This document shows, piece by piece, positions 12,172 through 24,100 of a DNA stretch of 64,000 nucleotides (position 1 is the stretch's first letter; every line of letters starts with the position of its first letter). The position numbers and the translations under genes were made by a program. This DNA is from Pagrus major (lineage: Eukaryota; Chordata; Actinopteri; Spariformes; Sparidae), in NCBI RefSeq assembly GCF_040436345.1, contig NC_133230.1:26353697-26417696 (forward strand). Direction: 5' to 3'. The notes beneath the pieces are model-generated. The model was not told the origin of the DNA. It did not search any database and worked only from the letters and a program-made list of their open reading frames with translations.

Positions 12172-15100
12172 GGGACGAGGAGCAAGAGGAGCAAGAGGAA
12201 GAGGAGGAGGTGGGGGACGAGGAGCAAGAGGAGCAAGAGGATGAGGAAGAGGAAGAGGAGGAGGACGAGGAGGACAAGGAGGAGGAGGAGGAGGAGGAAG
12301 GGGGAGGAGCATGGACACAGAAACACACACACACACAGACACACACAGACACACACACACACACACACACACACAGTGTTTGGATCAGAACATATCAGGA
12401 TGTGAGAGGAGGCGGAGCCTCTTCTCCTGAGCTGTGGGAGGTGTCAGGGTCAGAACAGAACTCATATGAGGGGCAGTTCTCTTTTTCTTCACTTTAATCT
12501 TTATTGATATTGTCACATAGTAACAACCAACAAACACAACCAGCAGGAACATTCACTGCTTTGGGTTCCTGTCAAACTGCTTCTTGGAGTCTCAGTTTAT
12601 GTGTCAGTGTCTCCATCACAAAGATCTCCTCGACAGCTGCAGCCATTGGATCTCCGTTGGCGGTGCTTCCTCACCTCCTTGCCTGGTGTTTGCTTTGTTG
12701 CTTGCTACTAGCAGTATTTTAATCAGATATACATCATGTGCCAAAACCTTTTCCTTCCACAGTTTACATAAGTGGAGCACCAAACTACTTTTGGGACCTC
12801 GTATCCTAATATTAGCTGCAGTACCTTACATACCATTTCCCACAATACACTTATTTTGTTACATCTCCAGAGAACATGAGAACGATGGACATGGTCAGAC
12901 CCACATTCTCTCCAACACTTCTGATGACTGCAGCTGCCTGCTTTTCATTTTCGGTGTAATAAAGAAACAGATCAGATTCTTCCATGAGAATTCCCTCCAG
13001 ATTCATGAATTGGTGGATGAATGGTGAGTCTTCCACATATCATGCCAACTTTCTTCTCAAGTTTCTACATGAGTTCTTCTTCCCATGTCACCTTGATATA
13101 TTCAGTTGAATGACTGTCGTCAGTGCTCATCCTTGATATAATGCTGAAGTTATTCTTATGTCACTTTCCTGGTTTGCTTTCATTATGATTTGGATGACAC
13201 CATTCATCTCTTTGGAAGAATCTGCTGGATTTCCTCTTTGTAATATTCCTTTAGTTGAAGATATCTGTAGATTTCATGAGCTCCAGATTCATACTTTCTT
13301 CTCAGGTTTTCAAAACTCTCCAGCCTCCCTTCCTTCACCAGAACACACCAAGCTGTTATTCCTTTTTAACCATTGCTTAAATCCTTGATCAGACTTCACA
13401 GGCAGGACATTTCTATCGTCTGCTGCCCATTTTAATATATTCACATCTTTCTGTATCTTAGATATTTACAATACTTTAAACCACAGGTCTAACGTGTGTA
13501 CTGTTATTGGATCCATATTCATTTTGACTTCCTTGTGTAGTTTATTGTCTCCGATCATATTTTGAATTGGGATTTGGTTCACTTCTCTTTCTATATCTTT
13601 CCATGTTGCTGTGAATTCTGACTTACACCAACAGTACACAGGTCTCAGCTGAGCAGCATAATAGTATTCCCTTCATTTTGGGAGGCTCGTAGCACCTCTC
13701 TCTCTCTTTGGGGAGCTGAAGAGCTCTGGACCTGACTCTAGGTCTATTTCACGTCCAAGTTGTTATAATTTGCTGTGCACAGGTCAGAGATGCTTTCAGT
13801 GATCTTCACACACAAACAATGAATTGACTTTAGATTCCAGTTAAGGTCGTATGACTCTCTGATCACTTTTGTTGGAGTATAGTTGAGTGATAAAATCTGG
13901 GTTTTGGAAACATTTATCTTATACCCTGACAGATCGCCATATGTTTCTAGAAGCTTCATCAAATTAGGGAGCGTTGTATTTGGTTGTCTGAGGAAAGTAA
14001 TGATGTCATCAGCGAAAAGCCTAATTTTATGTTCTCCTCCTCCAGTTGTGACCCTTTAAGTTCTTTGTTTTCTCGTACTGCTCGAGCTAAGGGCTCAATA
14101 AAAATCACCAACAAGGTCGGAGACAAACAGCCTCCCTGTCTGGTCGATCTCTGCAGATATATCTTCTCAGTCAGATCTCCATTCATTTGAATTCTAGCCG
14201 AAGGTTTTTGGTAGAGTGTTTTAATCAGTTGTGTTGATTTATTATTGAATCCGAATCGTTCTAATATCTGATAAAGAAACTTCCAGTGAACACAATCGAA
14301 TGCCTTTTCAGCGTCAATGCTAACAACACAGTACTTTGTTTTTCTCTTTGTCTTTGCTAATTATGTGTAAAGTTGGTCTGATACTGTCTTGGGTTTGACG
14401 GCCTGATATGAATCCTGTTTGATCTTCATCTATTAATTCTGCTATGAAGGTGTTTATTCTTTTAGAGATAATTGACGTATATAGTTTATAATCTTTATTT
14501 AGTATTGAGATCGGTCTGTAGCTTTCACATCTGTCCCTCTCCTTTCCTGGTTTTGGGATGATTGAAATGATTGCTTCTGCCCACGTTGGTGGTATTTTGC
14601 TTTCTTTGAGGGTCCAGTTAAAAGAGGTCTGGAGGGCTGGTAACAGTTCCTCCTTATAAATCTTATAGCATTCTGCAGGGTAGCCATCGCTCCCTGGAGA
14701 TGTATTGAATTTATTGCTTGGATAATGTCTTCCCTTGTAATGTCTGCTGTGAGTCTTTCATTTTGGTAAGTGCCAATCGACGGAAGATCTAGTTGATTTA
14801 AGAAGGTCCTCATTTCTTCTTCATTTGCAGCAGTTGGTTGTGTATATAGTTTTTCACAGAACCTCTGGAATACTCTTTCTATATCTTCTGGTTCATGTAT
14901 CGTCTCGTTGGTGTTTGGGTCCTTAATTTTATGTTTGCTATTTATTGCTTGCTGTTTTCGTATTCGTTTTGCTAGGAGTTTTGTTGCTCTGGGACCAGTT
15001 TCATAATAATTTTGCTTCAAAAATATGATCTTCTTTCCATATTCATCCAACAATATCTCATTTATCTTCGTTTTAGTATCCTTAATTTGTTTATATATTT

Positions 15101-18100
15101 TTGGGTCGTTTGTTTGATGATATTGTTGCTCTAATTCTCTCAATCTTATAGAGTGGTTCTGGTACGCTTCTCTTCTAAGTCTTTTTATTAAAGTGGTTTT
15201 AGCTATTAACTTTCCCCGGACAACCACTTTTAGGACATCCCAAACAATATACGGGTCGACTGCTCTATTGCTATTGTCCTCCATATAATGCCTAATTTCC
15301 TTTTTTAATTCTTCCACCAAACAGAGTTATTATAACTAAGGTTCAGGAACTGGACCACACCACTCCTCCTCGCTGATCTGCCACTCAGGCCGAGCCAATC
15401 AAACCACCTGCGTCTCATCAACCTAACCACCCGTGACTCATCAACCTAACCACCCGTGACTCATCAACCTAACCACCCGTGACTCATCAACCTAACCACC
15501 TGTGCCGCATTAACTCAACCACCTACGCCGCCCTGATTCAATCACCTGTGAAATCTATATATGCAAGTCTAACCATTTCTCTCCTGTTCATCTCAAGTTC
15601 TTACAACCCTCCCCCCCAGACCCTCTCCTTCTCCACTAGCCTCTCTCACAGGATCACCGGCAGCCCAGCCTTCCACATCACCATCCCACGGCAAGAAGAT
15701 CCTCCAGAACAGGGACCCAGGCCATGCCAGCACAGGAATCCTATCCTTTCCAAAATCTTCTACCAATTTAAATAAACCACCTTCAGGTTAAACTGTGGCG
15801 TGGTCTTGTGAGTGAACCCTTTATTATTCAGTATTCCTACATTAAGTCTCCAGATTGTTTGTCTTTTTCTGGCATTTAGATGTATTTTTAAAAACAGGCT
15901 GTTATGATCTGATATATCTGCCCCTCCAGTTTTACACTCGGACACTCAGTACCTATCACCTATATTTAGAAAGAAGTTATCAGTTCTTGAGTGTACACTG
16001 TGTGTTGCTGAATAATGTGTGAAATCTTTTTCAAGGGGGTTGAGATTCCTCCAGATGTCGATCATTCCCATTTCTTCTAAGGACAGCTTTACTAATTCAG
16101 ACATCTGTTTTTTATTTCCTTTTAAACTGGTTGTAAACTGTATTTTTCAACATTTTGGTGTCTGCACCAAAGGATACATGATGTTTGTCTGTGTTACTAA
16201 CTGGCTGTAAAGCCCAACCTCATCATGCATTACATGTTTCAGTGTTCAAAGTGAGAAGAAAACATCTGTATTGAAAGTGAACAAAATGTCACAGCTGTAT
16301 TTTTAAACATTTTGGTATAAGTGTTATAAAATCTGCATGATAAAACTGACATATGTGTTCTGGGGGGAAATAGCTCTAAACGAACACTGCAGCGTTTCTA
16401 TCATGTTTTTTTTTCTGAAATAAAATGTGGGCAGCCAAGAGTGGATGTGAACTTGTGACAGGAAAAATGTCACGTATGCTTTAATGGAGCTAGCTTCATT
16501 TTGTTTACATCCAGAACTTACATTGGGTCTCCAACTTAGGACATCGTAGAGTCTAATCTTCTGCTACTTAACACATCCCTCTAGCCCTCGGACCTGGTGA
16601 AATATTAACCTAAGTCTGTCACATCATATGGCCAACTATAAAGATGCAATCTGCCTGTTCCCAGCATTAGCACAACACTTTGTGATAGTTAGCTTGTTAC
16701 CTGTGACGACATATGCTAAATGTAACGTCTCCTTCACATTAGCAAGTGACCGACCTGTCTGGGTGCGTTTTGAGATGCCTGATGAAATTCGACGTTGCAT
16801 CATTTATCCTGGAGCCACACACACGTTACATGTAGCTGATCACTTATTTCCACTGTGCACTAAGTTATTGTAACCAAAAGTAATGATAAAAGGCACAACT
16901 CCGGGAGGACTTGTTGTCGCCATGGTCAATGTATTTTTTGATCTGTGAATGTGCGCACATAGTGCATGCAAAACGTTGCACATTATGGCAAAGGGGACAT
17001 GCAGCTTGTCATATGTTTCCCCAACGTATATGCACCAATAAAATGAAAATGAAATACATGAATGAATTTAGATTTTTTAAAAATGAAATACAGGTTGTTC
17101 ACGAGTCTCGAAGCTCGAGTCCGAGTCAAGTCTGAAGTCTTTTGTGGTGGAGTCGCAAGTCAAGTCTGAAGTCACTGTTTGTGCGACTTAAGTGCGACTG
17201 GAATCAAAGTCTCAGACTCGAGTCCCCATCTCTGGGAGGTACATATACATTTATCAACGTGACAGGTTCAGTCTCTAGTTTCCCTTGACTAGTACACATC
17301 TTCCCTCTTTATCCTTCATTTCCTTTTCACTAACAAATGTAGTTGTAATCAGAACATGTGAGCGGAGTGAAGCGGAGCAAAGCGCAGTGGGGAGCAGAAG
17401 GATTTTGTGTTGAGCGAGGAGCAGCTATCTTTTTTAAAAAGTTGAGCGGAGCCTTATCTCTCTCTCCAATTTCGCTCCGGTCGCTCATGCCACACCCAGA
17501 ATGCATCTTTGCACCTGCGCGCACACCCACACTATTTTCTTGGCGAAATTGGAGCGAGAGATAAGGGTCCGCTCCACCTTTTAAAAAAAAAGCCGCTCCT
17601 CGCTGCGCTCTGCTCACATGCTCTGGTTGTAATTGGAATTAGTATCATAACTCCTCTTTTACGTCCTTGTTTATATGAACTGTAATATGAATTTTTAAAC
17701 TGTACGTGTTCTGTTTGGGACCGGTGGGTTTCCTGTAACAATATGACATGCTGTTTTTCTTTTTTCAATTTTGTTCAGACCATTCCTCTCTTCTTAGGTG
17801 TATTTAGAACATTTACATTGAAGGATATTATCTTTAGATTGTTACTTACCATTCTGCTTCAATAATGTGTGTGCATCTTTTCCCAAGCAGCTGAACATAA
17901 ACGTGAACAAAAACAAAATAAAGAACACTGTGAACTATATGGGACTTCCATATGGGGGTTATTCTTCTCTTCTCCACCAGGTCCCTGTTGGTGGGTGGAT
18001 GGGAAATCCTCTTCTGTGAGGGCCCATCCATAGACCCAGAGCTGTGTCCGTATAACGGCGTCAACCCCAGTCTGGACCTGTCCAACCTTGTTGGTGTTTT

Positions 18101-21100
18101 ATATATGTTGAAGTCAAATAAATGAAGCCGATCGTATTATCTTGCAGTGCTGTTAGTTCTTTCACTATCGGGGCGTCAGTTGTCGGGTCTCCTCTGATAT
18201 CCTTGCAACTTTTCCTTCGCCCGCTGTGCCGCCACATCCTGCCTGGACCCACCGCGTCCTGCTGGTTGCCATCCCAGGGCGACACGGGTCCACTCCTCCA
18301 CAACCCCCAAGTCTTCACTCGTGCCGAGTCAATCCCCTTGCTTTCATGTCCTCAGCTGCGTCCCGCTCGTTGTCGTAGCTCTTCATGCCGTTATTCCAAT
18401 GGATTTTTATTTTCAGTTAATGGGGTTTGAAAACGAATGCCCCTCTCCTTCAGTGTCCTCTTAATATTTTGGTACGTTTTGTGTTTTTGGACAACCTCGG
18501 TGGGGTAGTCGTGGTCAAAATTGATTTTTTTGTCGCCCACCTGCAACCCCTTCTTTTCCCATACTTTCTGTAGGACCATCTCCTTGGTTTCAAACTGAAG
18601 GAAATTAACTATTATTGATCTCAGAGCGTCTCCTGGATTAAATATTCGTGAGAGAGCTCTGTGGGCTCGTTGGATTTGCAGATTGGCTTCGTCAAAGAGC
18701 CGCAACTCTTTTTTAAGTAGTTAATCCAGGTAGTCGGTGACAGAGCTTCCTTCTGTGTCCTCAAGGCCAAAAATCCGGACATTGTTCCTCCGCTACCTCA
18801 TTTCTAGATCCGTTATTTTGTCCTGCATCTGGCGTGTCCGTTTTTCCATCTTCTCTAGAAAATAATTTGCCGCCATGCTGAGCTCTTCCAACTCCGCTTT
18901 GTGAGTCTGGGCTTCGGTTATGTTCGCTTTTTGTTCCTGTAGTTCCTTGTTACTTTCCATGAGTTTGCGTTCAATATCTCGTCTGAGGGTGGCGATTTCT
19001 TGTCTCATCTCGCTTTTAAGTTCGTCTTTAAATGTTATCAGTTCGTCATGGAGTTCCTGCTTGAGGTCTCTTATATCTTTACCAATGCTAGCAAGTCCTG
19101 CTCTCAGCGTTTCTGCCTGATCCAGGTTAAAAGCTGAGCATCCGACCCAACCGCCATCTTGCAGGAAGCCCGAGGGGCAGTTCTCTTTGCCTCAGGTGTT
19201 AACAGGAAGGTAGAGAGGCTGGCAGTTACTGTCCAGTCAAACATCAAAGGGTCACTGCTTTGGTGAAGACATGATCAACACCTGTCATGAAGTGTGTAAC
19301 AGTTGTTCTGTTGTTAGCTGACAGTATATAAGTCAGGACAGTGTGAAGACTGCAGAGACACTGTGGCTCTTCTCTCTGTGCTGCAGGTATTAAAGAGACA
19401 ATTTCCTTCACAACACACACACCTTGTTATGTCTTTTGATAGAGCTAGGCTAGCAGTTTCCCCCTGCTTCCAGTCTTTGTGCTAAGCTAGGCTAACCATG
19501 TCCTGGACTTCTCTCTGTACAGAGATGAAGCTGATTCTATCCTGGTGAAGAGGACAAAAAGGGATTTTTCTCAAAATGACAGACAGCTCCTTTAACATGC
19601 AGAGATCTGTTCAAACTCAGTTATTACCAAGAAACAATGATCATGTTTGTTCCTGGAGATGTTCTCCTCCTACACAAGTATCTCCTCTTCATGTTGAACC
19701 AGTGTTCATGTTCTGATAAAAGGAAAAGGCTTCTTACATGTGTCACTGTTCATATCACACTCATACTCATCAGACTCTTCCTCCTCCATCACACTGACTC
19801 TTCATACCTGAGAGTGTCCAGTCTCCAGTCTGGATCCTTCAGTCCAGCCGACAGCAGTTTCTCTCCTGAGTCTCCTGGATGATTGTAGCTCAGGTCCAGC
19901 TCTCTCAGATGGGAGGGGTTGGAGCTCAGAACTGAGGCCAGAGAAGCACAGCCTTCCTCTGTGATCAGACAACCTGACAGCCTGCAGACACACAGAACAA
20001 CACACATGGCAGATCATCTGAGGAGACTGATGAGTCAGATACAAGAACAGACTGTCTCCAAATAAATTAACACTTCTCCTCATTAACTAATCATCAGTAA
20101 ACAGAGTCCAGCAGAGGCTGATAAGTATATGTTTCACTTCTCATAATAACAGTAAACATCTCTAATTTTTTGTGCTTCAGCAAAACACCAAATAATCTTC
20201 TGCATCCCCTGAAAAGGATCCATCCCAGCAGTGGCAAATCTTCAAGGCCTTCAAGGTATTCAGAGAAGGCCCTGGAATCCTCAGTAGGGATGTCACGATT
20301 ACACGATTACTCGATTTCACAATTAATTGCGGTATTAAGCGCTACGATTAATTGATCATAACGTTTCCTGAATAACGTCAGAAAATATTATGCCGGAACC
20401 ATAGTTAAGGGCAACTCAAATGGAACGAAAACAAAGTTACGCAACACCCACGTGTTGCTGCACCCGCGTGTGTTGCTTTGTTTTTGTCCCTGCAAGTTGC
20501 AGAAGAGATGCGTACCTGTGGGGAAAATGGCAGAAGAGTTATTCCCCCCGACCAAACGTGTTAAGACCAAACGTGCCAGCATGTAAATCATGTTATAAAA
20601 AAATTGCAGTCAAAGGAGGAAACACATCTAATATGTTTCAACCACCCAACTTTGTTTGCCAAAATAAAGGTAAATACACAGTAACATTAAAATACGTCAA
20701 TGTTTTCCTAACGTTGCATTGAATTGGTAGGAAATTAAATGTTAGCGTGTCATTTGCACTTAATTGTGTACGAGTACGACACGGGTTGGCCTTTCAGTGC
20801 AGCGTGAGGTCGATCGCTTTTTTTTCTCTTTTTCTTTTGTCGTCGGACAGACTCAGTGTCAGTGTGCAGTGACCTGTAGAAGAAAACGCCATGTAGTCAA
20901 GGTCCTCACTCAGTCAGTGAACATTTAGCATTACCTCCTTTTGCTTTCTCCCATCTGTGCGTAAACGTTGGGCTTGTGCTTCCAGCTCGATCCAGTGCTT
21001 GTACACTTGTGCTTCCAGTCCGTTTCATGTTTTACTAATTTGTTTATGTCATTGTAATTTAAACATAAAATAAATTAACCAAAATAATAGATACGTTTTA

Positions 21101-24100
21101 TATGTGGCCACATAAAATTAGACAAATGATTAAAATGATTAAAAATAAACTTAAACATCTGGTATAGATGACAATTGATGACTTAAATAATTGAAACAAT
21201 TCTCCTGGGGGATTAATGATTGGTCCTATATAAATAGGTACTTAAATATACAAATACAAATATTGGGTCATATAATTAGTAATATAATTATATTTTGACA
21301 GTCAACATAAGTCATTACAGATGTTGCATCTCGTTGAACTGGTTGCATTTTGTTTCCACACACTTGTTAAATGATTGTTCATAAAGTGACTGTCTACCTG
21401 ACGTCCGATAGTGTGTGCGTGTGTGTGGCTGTGTGTGTGTGGCTGTGGCTGTGTGTGTCTGTGTGCGTGTGTGTGTCTGTGTGTGTGGCTGTGTGTGTGT
21501 CTGTGTGCGTGTGCGTGGCTGTGTGCATAACTAGAACAATGCAATTTTGAAGATGGAGCAGTAAAATTCTATTTTGCCAAAAGCTTAAAAATGGCGAGTG
21601 ATTTTTTTTGGGGTTAGTCTTAAAATTAGCCACATTTTGTACTTTTATCTACATTATTTTAATTAGTTACAAGACAAGACAGCTGTTTTTTTTTAGGCAG
21701 ATAAAACGTGATTGAAAAGTTTAAATTTAGATGTTATTTAGTTTATTCTTTAATTACGAAATATATTCTAAACCAAACTATATTTACACAGTTGGATGTT
21801 TATGTTGTTCTTTCTATTTTTATCTTAATAAACTACAATCTAAAGTTTTACCACTGATCCCTCTGGCTTCTTCTGGCTTCAGGATATTCTTCAGATTGGC
21901 AGAATTATCAAATTATATATTATGATGAATATTGATAGTGATCAATATGGAAAACAATGATTTGGATAATATGTTTTTGCCATATCTCACAGCCCTTCTT
22001 TGCTGTATGTTATGTTTGTTTTTCTTGAGATGACTTTTGGTCCAGATACATATTAAGAATATTTGAAACTGTCTCTGATAATAATTTAACAACAAAAGCA
22101 AAAACAAGAGAAAATGATGAAATATTCTTGTGGAAAGTAATTCTCTGAGTCTGTACACTACCTCCACAGTAAAGTTGAATGTATTTTGACAAATTAAATG
22201 AGCAGACACATTACTACAGTTTAGCTGGCTGTCTACTTATATAAATCAGATTTTAAATGGTCATCAGTTGAATGGGTTAATGTATCCTGACCTGAGACTC
22301 TCCAGTGTACAGTGAGGACTCTTCAAACCAACAGACAGCAGCTTCACTCCTGAATCCTTCAGGTTATTGTTGCTCAGGTCCAGCTCTCTCAGACTGGAGG
22401 ACTGAGAGCTGAGAACTGAGGACAGAGCTTCACAGCTTCTCTCCGACAGGTTACAGCCACTCAGCCTAGAGAGACAACCGCAAGGAAACAAATTATACAT
22501 TTTCATTCGTATCTCCTGCTGAAAAACAGCAGATAGTATTTATTCATCAATAACTTCTACTTACAGAGCTTTGTTGGAGACTTTGACCACTGGCAGCAGC
22601 CTCAGAAGAGCCTCCTCTGAAGCAGCGTATTTCTTCAGGTCAAACACGTCCAGATCTTCTTCTGATGACAGTAAGATAAAGACCAGAGCTGACCACTGAG
22701 CAGGAGACAGTTCATCTGAGGATAGACGTCCTGAACTCAGGGACTGTTGGATCTCCTCCACTAGAGAACGATCATTCAGTTCATTCAGACAGTGGAACAG
22801 ATTGATGCTTTTCTCTGGAGACAGATTCTCACTGATCTTCTTCTTGATGAACTGGACTGTTTCCTGATTGGTCTGTGAGATAATTCCTCTGTCTGTCAGC
22901 AGACCTTGTAGGAGATTCTGATTGGTCTGCAGAGAAAGACCCAGGAAGAAGCGGAGGAACAAGTCCAGGTGTCCATTTGGACTCTGTAAGGCCTCGTCCA
23001 CAGCACTCTGGCAGAGGTGTGTCTCTGCAGATTCTTCTGTTCTTGTTTCAGATGTCTTGGATCTTGTTTGTTCTTCTGCCAGCAGATTGACTCCAGAGTT
23101 GATGAATGTCAGATGGACATGAAGAGCAGCCAGAAACTCCTGAACACTCAGATGGACGAAGCAGAACACTATGTCCTGGTACAGTCCACTCTCCTCTTTA
23201 AATATCTGTGTGAACACTCCTGAGTACACTGAGGCTGCTGTGATATCGATGCCACACTCTGTCAGGTCTGATTCATAGAAGATCAGGTTTCCTTTCTGCA
23301 GCTGCTCAAAAGCCAGTTTTCCCAGAGACTCAATCATCTTCCTGCTCTCTGGAGTCCAGTGTGGATCTGTCTCAGCTCCTCCATCATACTTGACGTTCTT
23401 CACTTTGGACTGAATCACCAGGAAGTGGATGTACATCTCAGTCAGGGTCTTGGGCAGCTGTCCTCCGTCTCTGGTCTTCATCACATCCTCCAGAACTGTA
23501 GCAGTGATCCAGCAGAAGACTGGGATGTGGCACATGATGTGGAGGCTTTGTGATGTCTTGATGTGGGAGATGATTCTGCTGGCCTGCTCATCATCTCTGA
23601 ATCTCTTCCTGAAGTACTTCTCCTTCTGTGGGTCAGTGAACCCTCTGACCTCTGTCACCATGTCAACACACCCAGGAGGGATCTGATTGGCTGCTGCAGG
23701 TCGTGTGGTTATCCAGAGGCGAGCAGAGGGAAGCAGGTTTCCCCTGATGAGGTTTGTCAGCAGCACATCTACTGAGGTGGATTTTGTGGCATCAGTCAGG
23801 ATTTTAGTGTTGCGGAAGTCCAGAGGAAGTCGACACTCATCCAGACCATCGAAGATGAACACAACCTGGAACTCTTCGAAGCTGCAGATCCCTGCTTCTT
23901 TGGTTTCTGTGAAGAAGTGATGAACAAGTTCCACCAAGCTGAACTTTTTCCCTTTCAGCACATTCAGCTCTCTGAAAGTGAATGGAAATGTGAACTGTAT
24001 GTCCTGGTTGTCTTTGTCTTCAGCCCAGTCCAGAGTGAACTTCTGTGTTAAGACTGTTTTCCCGATGCCAGCCACTCCCTTTGTCATCACTGTTCTGATT

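Larger units (their letters stand above)
12485..19171 (-). mobile_element. Full-length decayed L1-type LINE in intron 8, unit A
   Basis: It is flanked by a perfect 17-bp target duplication, GAGGGGCAGTTCTCTTT, at 12468-12484 and 19172-19188. On the minus strand it has an ORF1 coiled coil (18793-19008), an ORF1 RNA-binding and C-terminal part (18391-18705), the ORF2 endonuclease start VILLQETH (17532-17768) and later endonuclease with ISDHN (about 15826-15945). The reverse transcriptase follows (13744-15320; motifs RQGGCLSP, with LFADD in a shifted frame), and an AATAAA lies near the 3' end. Many frameshifts and three insertions inactivate it. It lies in sense with the NLR gene. Unit B has the same insertion at 44613-49792. 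Confidence 0.85.

Noticed and set aside
11577..12497. Long plus-strand Glu/Arg-rich frames and minus-strand Leu/Ser/Pro-rich frames in the polypurine arrays (also 42874-44502)
   Set aside because: They are by-products of the GGA repeat, open in several frames at once, with no start context or conservation between units.
15406..15500. CRISPR-like or direct-repeat array
   Set aside because: The 23-bp repeats are contiguous with no spacers, in a eukaryotic LTR-like insertion; no CRISPR array exists in the window.
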